Part shown: in pieces, positions 52,495 to 60,876 of the stretch
Layout: every line of letters starts with the position of its first letter
How positions within the stretch are numbered: position 1 is the first letter of the stretch
Assembly: GCF_901482695.1 (NCBI RefSeq)
Contig: NZ_LR590484.1
Span: forward strand, 4,526,001-4,590,000
Length of the DNA: 64,000 bases
Source of the DNA: Sphingobacterium thalpophilum
GTDB lineage: Bacteria > Bacteroidota > Bacteroidia > Sphingobacteriales > Sphingobacteriaceae
Direction of reading: 5' to 3'
The notes under the pieces: model-generated
What the model saw: only the letters and a program-made list of their open reading frames with translations
What the model was told of the DNA's origin: nothing
Databases searched by the model: none
Translations under genes and position numbers: made by a program

Positions 52495-54264
52495 CTACGT
52501 TAGAAGGTATATAAGGACTTCGTCACCAGTTTGGCATCCTGTTGAGCTTTCATCCAGAATCAATAGACAATTGGCCTGTGCGTATGACTGCAGCCGATAC
52601 GATTCTTGGGCATGCAGAGGCGTTACCGACTGGCCATCATAAGTTGCTTTCAAAAAATGCGTGAGCCCCGGTTTTTTGGCGTAGGCTTGCGCGGCATAGG
52701 TTTTTATGATACGGTTGCGGTGTGGAAGCTGCATAATCTGTTCAAGGGCGGGAGCTACATACAGGTAAAAGCAGGTGAGTGCCGATGAAGGGTTGCCGGG
52801 TAGCCCAAACACAAGCTTGGTATCTTTGGTGCCAAAAAATAAAGGCTTGCCCGGTTTCTGCCGTATACGATGGAAGCGTTGCCTGACACCACAGGTCTTG
52901 GCTGTGTCGACAACATAGTCGTAGTCACCGACACTGACACCACCCACCAAAAGAACGATATCTGCATGCGTGAGCGCATTGTTGAGTGTTGTCTCCAGGG
53001 CCTCCCTGTCATCTTTGACATGTTGCATATGGACCTGCTGTATTCCAAGCTGCTTTAAGGCAGCGTCCAGCTGAAAAGAGTTGGACTCGTATACTTCGCC
53101 ATAATTTAAGGGGCTTCCCAAGGGTTTAAGTTCATCGCCTGTAAGGAGGATATGGACCTTTGGCGCAGCAAAAATATCAACTTCAGCGCAGCCTATCCCG
53201 GCAAGATAGCCAATCGCGGCAGGGCTCAGAAAAGTACCTGGAAGCATGGCCGTTGTACCCGCTTCAACTTCGGAACCCTGGGGCCGCACATGGTCTGCGA
53301 AGCGGAGTGAGTCGTCTTTAATGACAATATGGTTGTCTTGTAGCCGCTCTACTTTCTCCTGCATCACGACAGTGTCGGCGCCATCGGGTACTGGTGCTCC
53401 GGTATAGATACGCATCGCCTGTTCGGGTAAAAGTGTTTTCATCGTCCTGCTGCCTGCAGGGATTTTATCCGTCACCCGCAGTGTTTTAAACCGGTCCGCA
53501 TAACGGATGGCGTAGCCGTCCATGGAAGATTGAGGGAAGCCGGGTATCTGTTGTGTGGCGGCCACGCTTTGTGCCAGTGTGTAGCCAAGGGCCTGCTGGA
53601 TCGAGACATGCTGTTGGCGTGCTGTTGGTAAAAAATGATTTATAATCGCTGTAGCTTGCTCCACAGAAATCAGCTGATGAGGCAGATCAAAGTAATCCTG
53701 CGCAGTGTCGATGTCGAATTTCGCCGCATCGAAATCGAAGACAATTCGGTCTTCAGGGTATTGGCTGGCAATTTTCTTTGCGCCCTCATGTCCTTCTAAT
53801 GCGATCAGCTGTCGAAAATACTTTTTGCCGAATAATGTCGGAGGTCCCCAGGTGCCGTCGAATCCAGTTACAACTATTCCTTTGCCGCTTTGGTCGGCGA
53901 GGTTATCCAAGGCTAGGAATACATGCTGATCAACGAAAGGCTGGTCGCAGAGGCTGATGATGCACTGCTCGATCCCGGGATGTATGGTCAAAAGCTTTTG
54001 TAAACCTGTGCGGATAGAGGACGAGAGGCCGCTTTGCCAGTGGGGATTGATGCTTATGCTTACGGGCAGATGGGCGACGGCGGTCCGTACAAGATCGTGG
54101 AAAGCACCGACAACGATACAGACGGCAGCATCCGGAACGTCGAGGGCGGCCATACTGATGCGTTTTAGTAGGCTACTTCCTTTAAATTCAAGCAACTGTT
54201 TGGGGCTTCCGAGACGGGACGAGCTGCCCGCTGCCAAAATGATTATGCCTGTTTTTGTTTTCAT
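52495..54264 (-). CDS. MocA-MoeA fusion: molybdopterin cytidylyltransferase plus molybdenum insertase
   Basis: The 589-residue protein combines two enzymes. Residues ~1-190 are a MocA/MobA-type nucleotidyltransferase (IILAAGSSSRLGSPKQLLEF, then SLCDQPFVDQ and GPPTLF), more like MocA, which makes molybdopterin cytosine dinucleotide. Residues ~200-589 are MoeA (FPQSSMDGYAIRYAD near 246, LLTGDELKPLG, GGVSVGDYDYV, FGLPGNPSSAL), which inserts molybdate into adenylylated molybdopterin. The fusion would couple metal insertion and cytidylylation for xanthine-oxidase-family enzymes such as the one at 56.6-59.4 kb. It overlaps moaA by 4 bases. Confidence 0.92.
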   Translation of the reverse strand: MKTKTGIIILAAGSSSRLGSPKQLLEFKGSSLLKRISMAALDVPDAAVCIVVGAFHDLVRTAVAHLPVSISINPHWQSGLSSSIRTGLQKLLTIHPGIEQCIISLCDQPFVDQHVFLALDNLADQSGKGIVVTGFDGTWGPPTLFGKKYFRQLIALEGHEGAKKIASQYPEDRIVFDFDAAKFDIDTAQDYFDLPHQLISVEQATAIINHFLPTARQQHVSIQQALGYTLAQSVAATQQIPGFPQSSMDGYAIRYADRFKTLRVTDKIPAGSRTMKTLLPEQAMRIYTGAPVPDGADTVVMQEKVERLQDNHIVIKDDSLRFADHVRPQGSEVEAGTTAMLPGTFLSPAAIGYLAGIGCAEVDIFAAPKVHILLTGDELKPLGSPLNYGEVYESNSFQLDAALKQLGIQQVHMQHVKDDREALETTLNNALTHADIVLLVGGVSVGDYDYVVDTAKTCGVRQRFHRIRQKPGKPLFFGTKDTKLVFGLPGNPSSALTCFYLYVAPALEQIMQLPHRNRIIKTYAAQAYAKKPGLTHFLKATYDGQSVTPLHAQESYRLQSYAQANCLLILDESSTGCQTGDEVLIYLLT

Positions 54265-55241
54265 CCGCCAATAGTGATCATACTGCGATTTTGTAAGAAA
54301 TCGGTTTCTATCTGTTCAAAGTTTTCCGCCAGTTGTCCACCCAGAGCCTGTGCTTTGGATAGAATATTTTGCTGTATCAAAGGGAGGACGTCCCCGCCAG
54401 TCCGTAATGTGGAGAGGAGGTCTGTCTCTCCAGCAGAGAAGAGGCAGTTCTTTAATTTTCCATCAGCCGTGAGCCGTATCCGGTTGCAACCGGCACAAAA
54501 TGGGGCTGTCATCGTACTGATGATTGCGATACGTCCGAGGTGACCAGGGATCGAAAACGCTTTGGCTGTGTCATGCGGTCTGGCCGTTACAGGCTGTATC
54601 GTGTACGCTTGTTGCACTGTATTCACGATATCGTCATAGGTAAGCACCTGATTGCTGCTCCATTTATTACCGCTAAACGGCATGAATTCGATAAAGCGGA
54701 TTTCCACTGGTTTGCTTTTGGTAAGTGCCACAAAGTCTAGGATTTCGTCATCGTTGATGCCTTTCATGACAACCACGTTAATTTTCGTGATGACGTTGTA
54801 TTTTAGCAGGAGGTCGATGTTTGCGCGTACCCTTTCAAAATAATTCCTTCTTGTGATCTTTATGAAGCGCTCTGGACGCAAAGTATCCAGACTGATGTTG
54901 ACGCTTTTAAATCCGGCGCTCACGATTTCCCCGAGCATGTCATCAATCCTGATGCCGTTAGTGGTCATATGCAGTTCAACGGGAAGCTGGGATAGCATGG
55001 CAATGATTGCGGGGGCGTCTCGCCGTACCAGAGGTTCACCGCCCGTGAGACGGATTTTGCGTACGCCGTGAGCCACAAAAACCTTGGCCAGCTGCTCGAT
55101 TTCGTCCACCTGCATGAGCTGTGCATGAGGTGTAAAAGCATAATCTTCCTCAGGCATGCAATAAAAGCAACGGAGGTTGCAGTTATCTGTCAACGATATA
55201 CGCAGGTAAGTATGGGATCGTCCGTATTTGTCTGTGAGCAT
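54261..55241 (-). CDS. moaA: GTP 3',8-cyclase MoaA
   Basis: The 326-residue radical-SAM enzyme has the N-terminal [4Fe-4S] motif NCNLRCFYCMP (Cys21, 25, 28), the C-terminal cluster CAGCNRIRLTADGKLKNC (CxxC-x13-C), and the conserved C-terminal GG. It turns GTP into 3',8-cyclo-7,8-dihydro-GTP, the first step of Moco synthesis. Its end overlaps the start of the MocA-MoeA gene by four bases (ATGA), indicating translational coupling. It follows xdhC by three bases. Confidence 0.96.
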   Translation of the reverse strand: MLTDKYGRSHTYLRISLTDNCNLRCFYCMPEEDYAFTPHAQLMQVDEIEQLAKVFVAHGVRKIRLTGGEPLVRRDAPAIIAMLSQLPVELHMTTNGIRIDDMLGEIVSAGFKSVNISLDTLRPERFIKITRRNYFERVRANIDLLLKYNVITKINVVVMKGINDDEILDFVALTKSKPVEIRFIEFMPFSGNKWSSNQVLTYDDIVNTVQQAYTIQPVTARPHDTAKAFSIPGHLGRIAIISTMTAPFCAGCNRIRLTADGKLKNCLFSAGETDLLSTLRTGGDVLPLIQQNILSKAQALGGQLAENFEQIETDFLQNRSMITIGG

Positions 55242-55244
55242 GGG

Positions 55245-56381
55245 TTAAAGTATTAAAGGGCTAGCAGCATGAATTTTTGTCGGCAAGTACTTTAACGGAG
55301 TGCCGGGCCTGCCGCTAAGTACAGCTTTGATTTCCGCCAGGACCGCAATTGCTATTTCGGCCGCGTTTTCGGCACCAATATCGAGTCCGACAGGCCCATG
55401 AATCCGCCTCCTATCACTTTCGGTCAGCACCAGGCCTAACTGCTCAAGATCCTTGAACATGCGTGCCAATTTTATTTTGGGGCCCAAAGAGCCAATATAA
55501 GCGATATTGGTGGCAACGAGCTGGCTGAGTACCTGCAGATCGTATTGATAGTTGTGCGTCATAAGAACAAAAACGGTCCAGGGATCTATTTGAATTTTCG
55601 GAATGACATGGTCCGCAGGAGTCACGATTATTTGCTTTGCCGCCGGAAAGCGTTGTTCGCTGGCATGTGTTGCACGTCCATCCACCACGGTGATCTCCCA
55701 GCCCAGGATGTCGGCAGTCTCTACGAGAGGCTGTGCGTCGTTGCCGGCACCCACCACAACGAGGTGGACTGTAGGGGCCAGGTATTCGACAAGCGCTTTA
55801 CATTCCATTTCCTGATGTTTGTAGGACGTTAGGACAGACTGTCGTTTTGATTTAGCAAGCGCGATGGCTTCCGACAGCCTAGGATCGACAGCGTCATCTG
55901 ACGGCGCGGACTGTGCGCTGCCACAAGCATCTGTCAACAGCATGCTACCTAATTGAAGTTGGCGTCGGTCTTCCGAAAAACAAGTCACCAATATGGCTTC
56001 GCGGCGATGTTGCAAGACGTTTTCCAATAAGGTTATCGGATGCATGGATTTGGTGAAATCAATGTATTCAAACAAGATATGGACAATGCCATTGCAGCCC
56101 AGCTGTAGGCCGATCGCATTACCTTCATCGCTGCTGGTATCATAGGTCACCAGACGATTTTGGCGCTGCTGTATGGCTAACAGTGCTTTTTTTAGAGCGT
56201 CGCCTTCCAGGCAGCCTCCGCTGATGGCGCCGGTCATGCGCCCATCTGCTGTTACCAGCATCCTTGCTCCGGCCCGCCGATAAGAAGAGCCTTCGACTTT
56301 GACAACCGTCGCCAGCGCCATCTCCATGTGTTGGGCTGATGCTTGCTCTGCGGCGAAAATAATGTCTTTGATCTCTTTCAT
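55245..56381 (-). CDS. xdhC: XdhC-family molybdoenzyme maturation factor
   Basis: The 378-residue protein has the XdhC/CoxI domain (MALATVVKVEGSSYRRAGARM, then GAISGGCLEGDA with a conserved cysteine) and a C-terminal Rossmann-like XdhC_C domain (VVGAGNDAQPLVETADILGW, GLDIGAENAAEIAIAVLAE). Such proteins bind Moco, promote its sulfuration and insert it into xanthine-dehydrogenase-family enzymes. It is the first gene of the leftward Moco operon and is divergent from the iorAB-like genes, its likely client. Confidence 0.92.
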   Translation of the reverse strand: MKEIKDIIFAAEQASAQHMEMALATVVKVEGSSYRRAGARMLVTADGRMTGAISGGCLEGDALKKALLAIQQRQNRLVTYDTSSDEGNAIGLQLGCNGIVHILFEYIDFTKSMHPITLLENVLQHRREAILVTCFSEDRRQLQLGSMLLTDACGSAQSAPSDDAVDPRLSEAIALAKSKRQSVLTSYKHQEMECKALVEYLAPTVHLVVVGAGNDAQPLVETADILGWEITVVDGRATHASEQRFPAAKQIIVTPADHVIPKIQIDPWTVFVLMTHNYQYDLQVLSQLVATNIAYIGSLGPKIKLARMFKDLEQLGLVLTESDRRRIHGPVGLDIGAENAAEIAIAVLAEIKAVLSGRPGTPLKYLPTKIHAASPLIL

Positions 56382-56490
56382 GTTCTTAGGGTGCTGCTGC
56401 AGATAGTCTCTACCAAATTTAGTGATTTATGCGTTAAAATACATCAAATCTGTAATAATGGTAAAAAATACAGTGAAATATATAATTATT

Positions 56491-56505
56491 TACTTAATTT
56501 AAGTA
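56491..56505. promoter_or_regulatory. 15-base palindrome between xdhC and iorA-like genes
   Basis: TACTTAA-T-TTAAGTA (56491-56505) is a perfect odd palindrome in the 204-base gap between the two divergent Moco operons, about 80 bases upstream of the iorA-like ATG and 110 from the xdhC start. It is a good candidate operator for coordinated control of both. Confidence 0.4.
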
Positions 56506-56585
56506 CTGATTTTGCAGATGAAAAGACTGAGCCAGTGTTTGTAGATGAGAGACTGCAGATAATAGGCAATAAAAAATTAACAATT

Positions 56586-57056
56586 ATGGCAAAATACTCA
56601 ATTCAGGTAAATGGCAAGAAGCACGAGGTCGATGTGCTTGACGACATGCCGTTATTATGGGTGCTACGGGATATCATGAATCTCAAAGGAACTAAATTCG
56701 GCTGCGGAAAGGCGCTCTGCGGCGCGTGTACAGTACATCTCAATGATACTGCAATACGGTCGTGCTCTTTTCCGATTTCAGCGGTGGGCGAGGGCAAGAT
56801 CACCACTATAGAAGGATTGTCCACCGATGGAGACCATCCGCTGCAGGAAGCGTGGGAAAAATATGTGGTGCCCCAATGCGGATATTGCCAGACTGGACAA
56901 ATTATGAACGCGGCCGCATTGCTGAAAAAAAATGCCAAACCTTCGGAACAGGAGATCGAGGAAGCGATGAAGGGCAACCTGTGTCGATGTGGTACCTATA
57001 ATAGAATCAAGGCGGCCATCTTGGACGCGGCCGGCACACCGGTGACTACCGGTTAG
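56586..57056 (+). CDS. [2Fe-2S] subunit of xanthine-oxidase-family dehydrogenase (IorA-like)
   Basis: With ATG 56586 the product has 156 residues. It has a plant-type ferredoxin cluster (GCGKALCGACTVHLND, then a further cysteine in RSC) and an all-helical second [2Fe-2S] domain (CGYCQTGQIM and GNLCRCGTYNRI). This is the small-subunit plan of isoquinoline 1-oxidoreductase alpha and related dehydrogenases. It passes electrons from the molybdenum subunit encoded 16 bases downstream to an acceptor, probably a cytochrome as no FAD subunit is present. Confidence 0.93.
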   Translation: MAKYSIQVNGKKHEVDVLDDMPLLWVLRDIMNLKGTKFGCGKALCGACTVHLNDTAIRSCSFPISAVGEGKITTIEGLSTDGDHPLQEAWEKYVVPQCGYCQTGQIMNAAALLKKNAKPSEQEIEEAMKGNLCRCGTYNRIKAAILDAAGTPVTTG

Positions 57057-57072
57057 TCTTTCATTATAATGC

Positions 57073-59373
57073 ATGCAAATCATGAAAATATTAGCTCCTT
57101 TTCAGAAAAAAAAGACCGCAACGGTCGCGTCTGAAATTTTTGGTGTCTCCAGAAGAGATTTTATAAAAGCTAGCGGCTTGCTGACTGGAGGCCTGCTGCT
57201 GGGTGTCAGTTTTTTTAGCTGCGATGATAAAGGGAAAAAAGTCGCTACCGTGGCTCCGAATGTGTATCTGAGTATTGGCTCGGACGGTAAGGTCACCATC
57301 ATTGCACATCGCTCGGAAATGGGGCAGGGTATACGTACGTCGCTGCCATTGATTGTGGCCGATGAACTTGGCGCCGACTGGAGCAAGGTCGAAATTCTTC
57401 AGGCCGAAGGCGATGAGAAGAAATATGGTAACCAGAATACGGACGGTTCGTTTTCCGTGCGGATGTTTTATAAACCTATGCGTGAAGCCGGTGCTATAGC
57501 GCGCCTCCTATTGATCCGCGCAGCGGCAAAGGAATGGCAGGTAGGCGTAGAGGAATGTGACACCCAGAAAGGGCAGGTCGTCCATTCGCCTTCAGGTAAA
57601 AAGAAAAGTTTTGGAGAATTGGTAGAAATCGCACAGTCGCTGCCCCTGCCGAAAGTAAGTGAAGTGAGGCTCAAGGATAAAAAGCAGCTCACGATGGTCG
57701 GAAAAGAGACACCGATTATTGACCTGCATAATATCGTTACCGGGAAGGCTGTGTTTGGCATAGATGCCGAGGTTGAGGGAATGAAAATTGCTGTCATCAA
57801 ACGCTGTCCAGTCGTCGGTGGTACAGTTAAATCTTTCGATGACAGCAAAGCGCGGAATGTGCCCGGAGTCCTAAAAGTGGTCGTTATCAAAGGCGCAGGC
57901 CTGCCGGCTACCTTAAAAAAGCCATTAAGTGGAGTTGCTGTCATTGCTGAAAATACCTGGGCGGCTATCAAAGCTCGGGATCTACTCGAGGTGGAATGGG
58001 ATCTGGGGCCAAATGCGGACTATGACTCTGCCAGACAGATTGAAGAGCTCAGACAGGAGATGGCTAAAGAGGGTACCATCCGGCGTCAACGGGGCGACTT
58101 TAAGGCGGCGAAGGCTGGTGCAAAAAAGGTTATCGATCACACATACGTCGCGCCCTATCTGGCGCACGCCACCATTGAACCGCCTTGTGCGCTCGCAGTT
58201 GTGAAAAATGGAAGCTGTGAAATCTGGGCCTGTACCCAAAATCCACAGGGTGCACGCGACGCGGTCGCTGAAGAGATCGGTATTCCTGTTGAGAAGGTAA
58301 AAATGAACGTTACCTTGCTGGGTGGAGGCTTTGGCCGGAAATCCAAACCCGATTTTATTCTGGAGGCAACGATTCTTGCCAAAGAATCCGGGTATCCGGT
58401 GAAAGTGCAGTGGACGAGGGAAGATGATATCCGGCATGATTATTACCATGCGCTTAGCGTACAGCGTATTGTTGCCACTATAGACAGTCAGAACAAGTTA
58501 AGCGGATGGTCGCACCATATTGCCAATCCTTCGATTTCGGCGACGGACGACATGAAGGTCGTGCAGCCGAGCGATGGGGAATTGATGTTGGGTGCTTCCG
58601 ATTTTCCGTATGATGTGCCTGCCATTAGTCTCGAAACACACGACGCGAAGGCCCATTTGCGGATTGGCTGGTTACGGTCTGTTCGCAATATTCCTCAGGT
58701 TTTTGCCATTGCGACCATGATGGACGAAGTCGCGGAAGCACGGGGGATGGATCCCATTGCTAATGCACTGGAACTTTTGGGAGAAGACCGTCATATTACC
58801 TTTGATCAGGAACTGGTCAAAACAACATACCCTAATTATGGTGAGAACATTGCGGATTATCCCTGGGATACGGGGCGTATGAAGAGGGTGATCGAACGGG
58901 TGGCTAAAGAATCTGGTTGGGGCAGGTCGTTGCCGAAGGGCAGCGCGCTTGGCTTCGCAGCCCACAAAAGCTTCCTGACGTATGTGGCTTGCGTGGTGGA
59001 GGTGCAGGTAGATGCTAATCAGAATATAAGTATTCCGAATGTTTATTACGCTGTCGATTGCGGTTTGCCAGTGAATGTCGACCGGATTAAGTCACAATTT
59101 GAAGGTGGGGCGCAGTTTTCTGCCAGTCTGGCGCTTAAAAGTACCATTTCCGTTAAGCAGGGTCAGGTCGAGCAAAGTAATTTTGACGGTTATCAGATCG
59201 TCCGGATGCCTGAGTCGCCTAAGGAGATCCATGTATACATTATGGAAAGTGATGCCAAACCGACGGGAGTGGGCGAACCGCCAGTTCCGCCTTTTACTCC
59301 CGCATTATGCAATGCAATCTATGCGGCTACAGGTAAGCGGATCCATACATTGCCAATAGATCTGAAGGCCTGA
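57073..59373 (+). CDS. Molybdopterin-binding subunit of xanthine-oxidase-family dehydrogenase (IorB-like)
   Basis: The 766-residue protein has a Tat signal (SRRDFIKASG, residues ~26-35) ending in FFSC, which also resembles a lipobox. Mo-binding features are SEMGQGIRTSLPLIVADEL, GGGFGRKSKPDF, an AHATIEPPCALA segment and the active-site glutamate in GVGEPPVPPF near the C-terminus, as in the isoquinoline oxidoreductase beta subunit and aldehyde dehydrogenases. It probably oxidises an aldehyde or N-heterocycle in the periplasm, with the Fe-S subunit co-exported. The substrate is unknown. Confidence 0.92.
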   Translation: MQIMKILAPFQKKKTATVASEIFGVSRRDFIKASGLLTGGLLLGVSFFSCDDKGKKVATVAPNVYLSIGSDGKVTIIAHRSEMGQGIRTSLPLIVADELGADWSKVEILQAEGDEKKYGNQNTDGSFSVRMFYKPMREAGAIARLLLIRAAAKEWQVGVEECDTQKGQVVHSPSGKKKSFGELVEIAQSLPLPKVSEVRLKDKKQLTMVGKETPIIDLHNIVTGKAVFGIDAEVEGMKIAVIKRCPVVGGTVKSFDDSKARNVPGVLKVVVIKGAGLPATLKKPLSGVAVIAENTWAAIKARDLLEVEWDLGPNADYDSARQIEELRQEMAKEGTIRRQRGDFKAAKAGAKKVIDHTYVAPYLAHATIEPPCALAVVKNGSCEIWACTQNPQGARDAVAEEIGIPVEKVKMNVTLLGGGFGRKSKPDFILEATILAKESGYPVKVQWTREDDIRHDYYHALSVQRIVATIDSQNKLSGWSHHIANPSISATDDMKVVQPSDGELMLGASDFPYDVPAISLETHDAKAHLRIGWLRSVRNIPQVFAIATMMDEVAEARGMDPIANALELLGEDRHITFDQELVKTTYPNYGENIADYPWDTGRMKRVIERVAKESGWGRSLPKGSALGFAAHKSFLTYVACVVEVQVDANQNISIPNVYYAVDCGLPVNVDRIKSQFEGGAQFSASLALKSTISVKQGQVEQSNFDGYQIVRMPESPKEIHVYIMESDAKPTGVGEPPVPPFTPALCNAIYAATGKRIHTLPIDLKA

Positions 59374-59382
59374 TGACTAATA

Positions 59383-59420
59383 AACAAGAGCTGATCATGA
59401 ATTGGCTCTTGTTAGTTTTT
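59383..59420 (+). terminator. Intrinsic terminator after iorB-like gene
   Basis: AACAAGAGC (59383-59391) and GCTCTTGTT (59405-59413) form a perfect 9-bp stem with a 13-base loop, followed by AGTTTTTG. It lies about 10 bases after the stop and separates this operon from fdhD. Confidence 0.82.
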
Positions 59421-59451
59421 GCGCTTTTCGGGCCTAAAAACGTTACTTTTA
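59418..59451 (+). promoter_or_regulatory. Possible promoter of the fdhD operon
   Basis: TTTG (59418-59421) and TACTTTTA (59444-59451) with a 22-base spacer resemble a Bacteroidota promoter with one mismatch in the -7 box (A for the final G). It lies 18 bases before the fdhD ATG. Confidence 0.4.
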
Positions 59452-59469
59452 AATAAACCAAAAGCTTTT

Positions 59470-60345
59470 ATGGAAACCAGGGCATTGGCGAATAAGGCGA
59501 TTCAACAAGTTAAACTTGTCAGGTTTAGAGACGGTTCAAGTTGTTCAGATGATGATGATGTGTCAGTGGAAGAGCCGCTGGAAATCAGCATCTCTGCATT
59601 TGAGGAGGGGAGCAATACGATCAAGAATATTTCTGTGACCATGCGCACACCGGGTCATGATACCGAACTGGCTGCCGGCTTTCTGTTCACCGAGGGAATT
59701 ATTGACAGGGCCAGCCATATCAGACGAATACAACATGTGGTAGGTACCTGTGATCGCAATAGTAGCAATCGGATTCTTGTCGAACTAAATCCGGGGGTCG
59801 TCCCGCGTCTACAGAATGCAGACCGCAATTTTTACACGACGTCGAGCTGCGGCGTGTGCGGAAAGGGATCCATTGAAGCGATCAAGACGGTCAGCATCTT
59901 TCGTTGCCAAGCGAATGAGCCCATAGAGATAGCGTTGGACACCTTGTACCTGTTGTCAGAAAGACTTCGGAGCAGCCAAAACAATTTTTCCGCAACCGGC
60001 GGTATTCATGCAGCAGCTATTTTTGATCTGCAGGGTAGGTTGGTTGCCTTACGTGAGGACGTCGGCCGGCACAACGCACTGGACAAGCTTATTGGATATG
60101 CCTTATTGGGGGAGATGCTGCCATTGAAATGCCATATACTTCTGTTGAGCGGCAGGGCGAGTTTCGAACTGATTCAGAAGGCTGCAATGGCCGGGGCTAA
60201 ACTCGTTGTGGCGATTGGTGCGCCTTCAAGCCTAGCCATATCAACAGCGGTTGAGTTTAATATTACGCTGCTTGGGTTTTTGCGTGGTCATAGTTTTAAT
60301 ATTTATCATGCGGGAGACTATTTCACATTAAAGGACCCGGAGTAA
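59470..60345 (+). CDS. fdhD: Formate dehydrogenase sulfurtransferase FdhD
   Basis: Starting at ATG 59470 the product has 291 residues. FdhD signatures include TPGHDTELAAGFLFTEGII, the sulfur-relay loop TSSCGVCGKGS (Cys127 and Cys130), ALREDVGRHNALDKLIG and LSGRASFELIQKAAMAGA. It transfers sulfur from a cysteine desulfurase to the bis-MGD cofactor of formate dehydrogenases. Its presence beside an FdhF/YdeP-type oxidoreductase suggests that this enzyme's cofactor is sulfurated by it. An open frame begins 17 codons earlier but adds nothing conserved. Confidence 0.94.
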   Translation: METRALANKAIQQVKLVRFRDGSSCSDDDDVSVEEPLEISISAFEEGSNTIKNISVTMRTPGHDTELAAGFLFTEGIIDRASHIRRIQHVVGTCDRNSSNRILVELNPGVVPRLQNADRNFYTTSSCGVCGKGSIEAIKTVSIFRCQANEPIEIALDTLYLLSERLRSSQNNFSATGGIHAAAIFDLQGRLVALREDVGRHNALDKLIGYALLGEMLPLKCHILLLSGRASFELIQKAAMAGAKLVVAIGAPSSLAISTAVEFNITLLGFLRGHSFNIYHAGDYFTLKDPE

Positions 60346-60492
60346 ATCTTATCGTCAGAAGCTAATAGCATGTCCGGCGCTTGTGCTGCTATATGATACA
60401 AGTTAAAACGATGTGTACAGTCTGAAGGATGTGGTTTACCTAACAGCGGGATGGTAATAAAGGACAGATGATATAAAAAAATAAGTTTCATA

Positions 60493-60843
60493 ATGAAAAT
60501 AAGAATCAAAGACAACTCCGTCCGGCTTCGCCTTACGCAATCTGAGATTGCTAAACTGGGAAATACCGGAATGGTTGAAAGCACGACTGCTTTTGTTGGC
60601 AGACCATTTATATATGCTGTTCAGAGGACCATCGGTGGGCAGCTTGATGTCGCGTTTGTTGATAACAGAATTGTACTCAGTATTCCGGCAAGCATGGTTC
60701 ATGAATTGGTAACGACCCAGAGAGTGGGTTTTGAAGGTATAGCGGGGTCGGTGAAATTGCTCGTGGAAAAGGACTTTGCGTGCCTGGATAATACTGTGGA
60801 AGATCAGAGTGATAATTATCCGAATCCAAACCTACAATGCTGA
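60493..60843 (+). CDS. Small conserved protein of unknown function (DUF7009-like) in fdhD-ydeP operon
   Basis: The 116-residue, cysteine-poor (two Cys near the C-terminus), beta-rich-looking protein starts MKIRIKDNSVRLRLTQSE. No enzyme motif, signal peptide or membrane segment is visible. I recall similar proteins from Bacteroidota beside molybdoenzymes, possibly DUF7009, but cannot verify this. It sits between fdhD and the FdhF/YdeP gene, 33 bases ahead of the latter, so a maturation or regulatory role for that enzyme is a reasonable guess. Confidence 0.7.
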   Translation: MKIRIKDNSVRLRLTQSEIAKLGNTGMVESTTAFVGRPFIYAVQRTIGGQLDVAFVDNRIVLSIPASMVHELVTTQRVGFEGIAGSVKLLVEKDFACLDNTVEDQSDNYPNPNLQC

Positions 60844-60876
60844 TCTGCTAGAACTAGTACCTACATTCAATATTTG

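Noticed and set aside
56382..56585. A molybdenum-cofactor riboswitch upstream of the Moco operons
   Set aside because: The 204-base gap is A/T-rich with only a short palindrome; I see no multi-stem conserved structure of the Moco RNA type.
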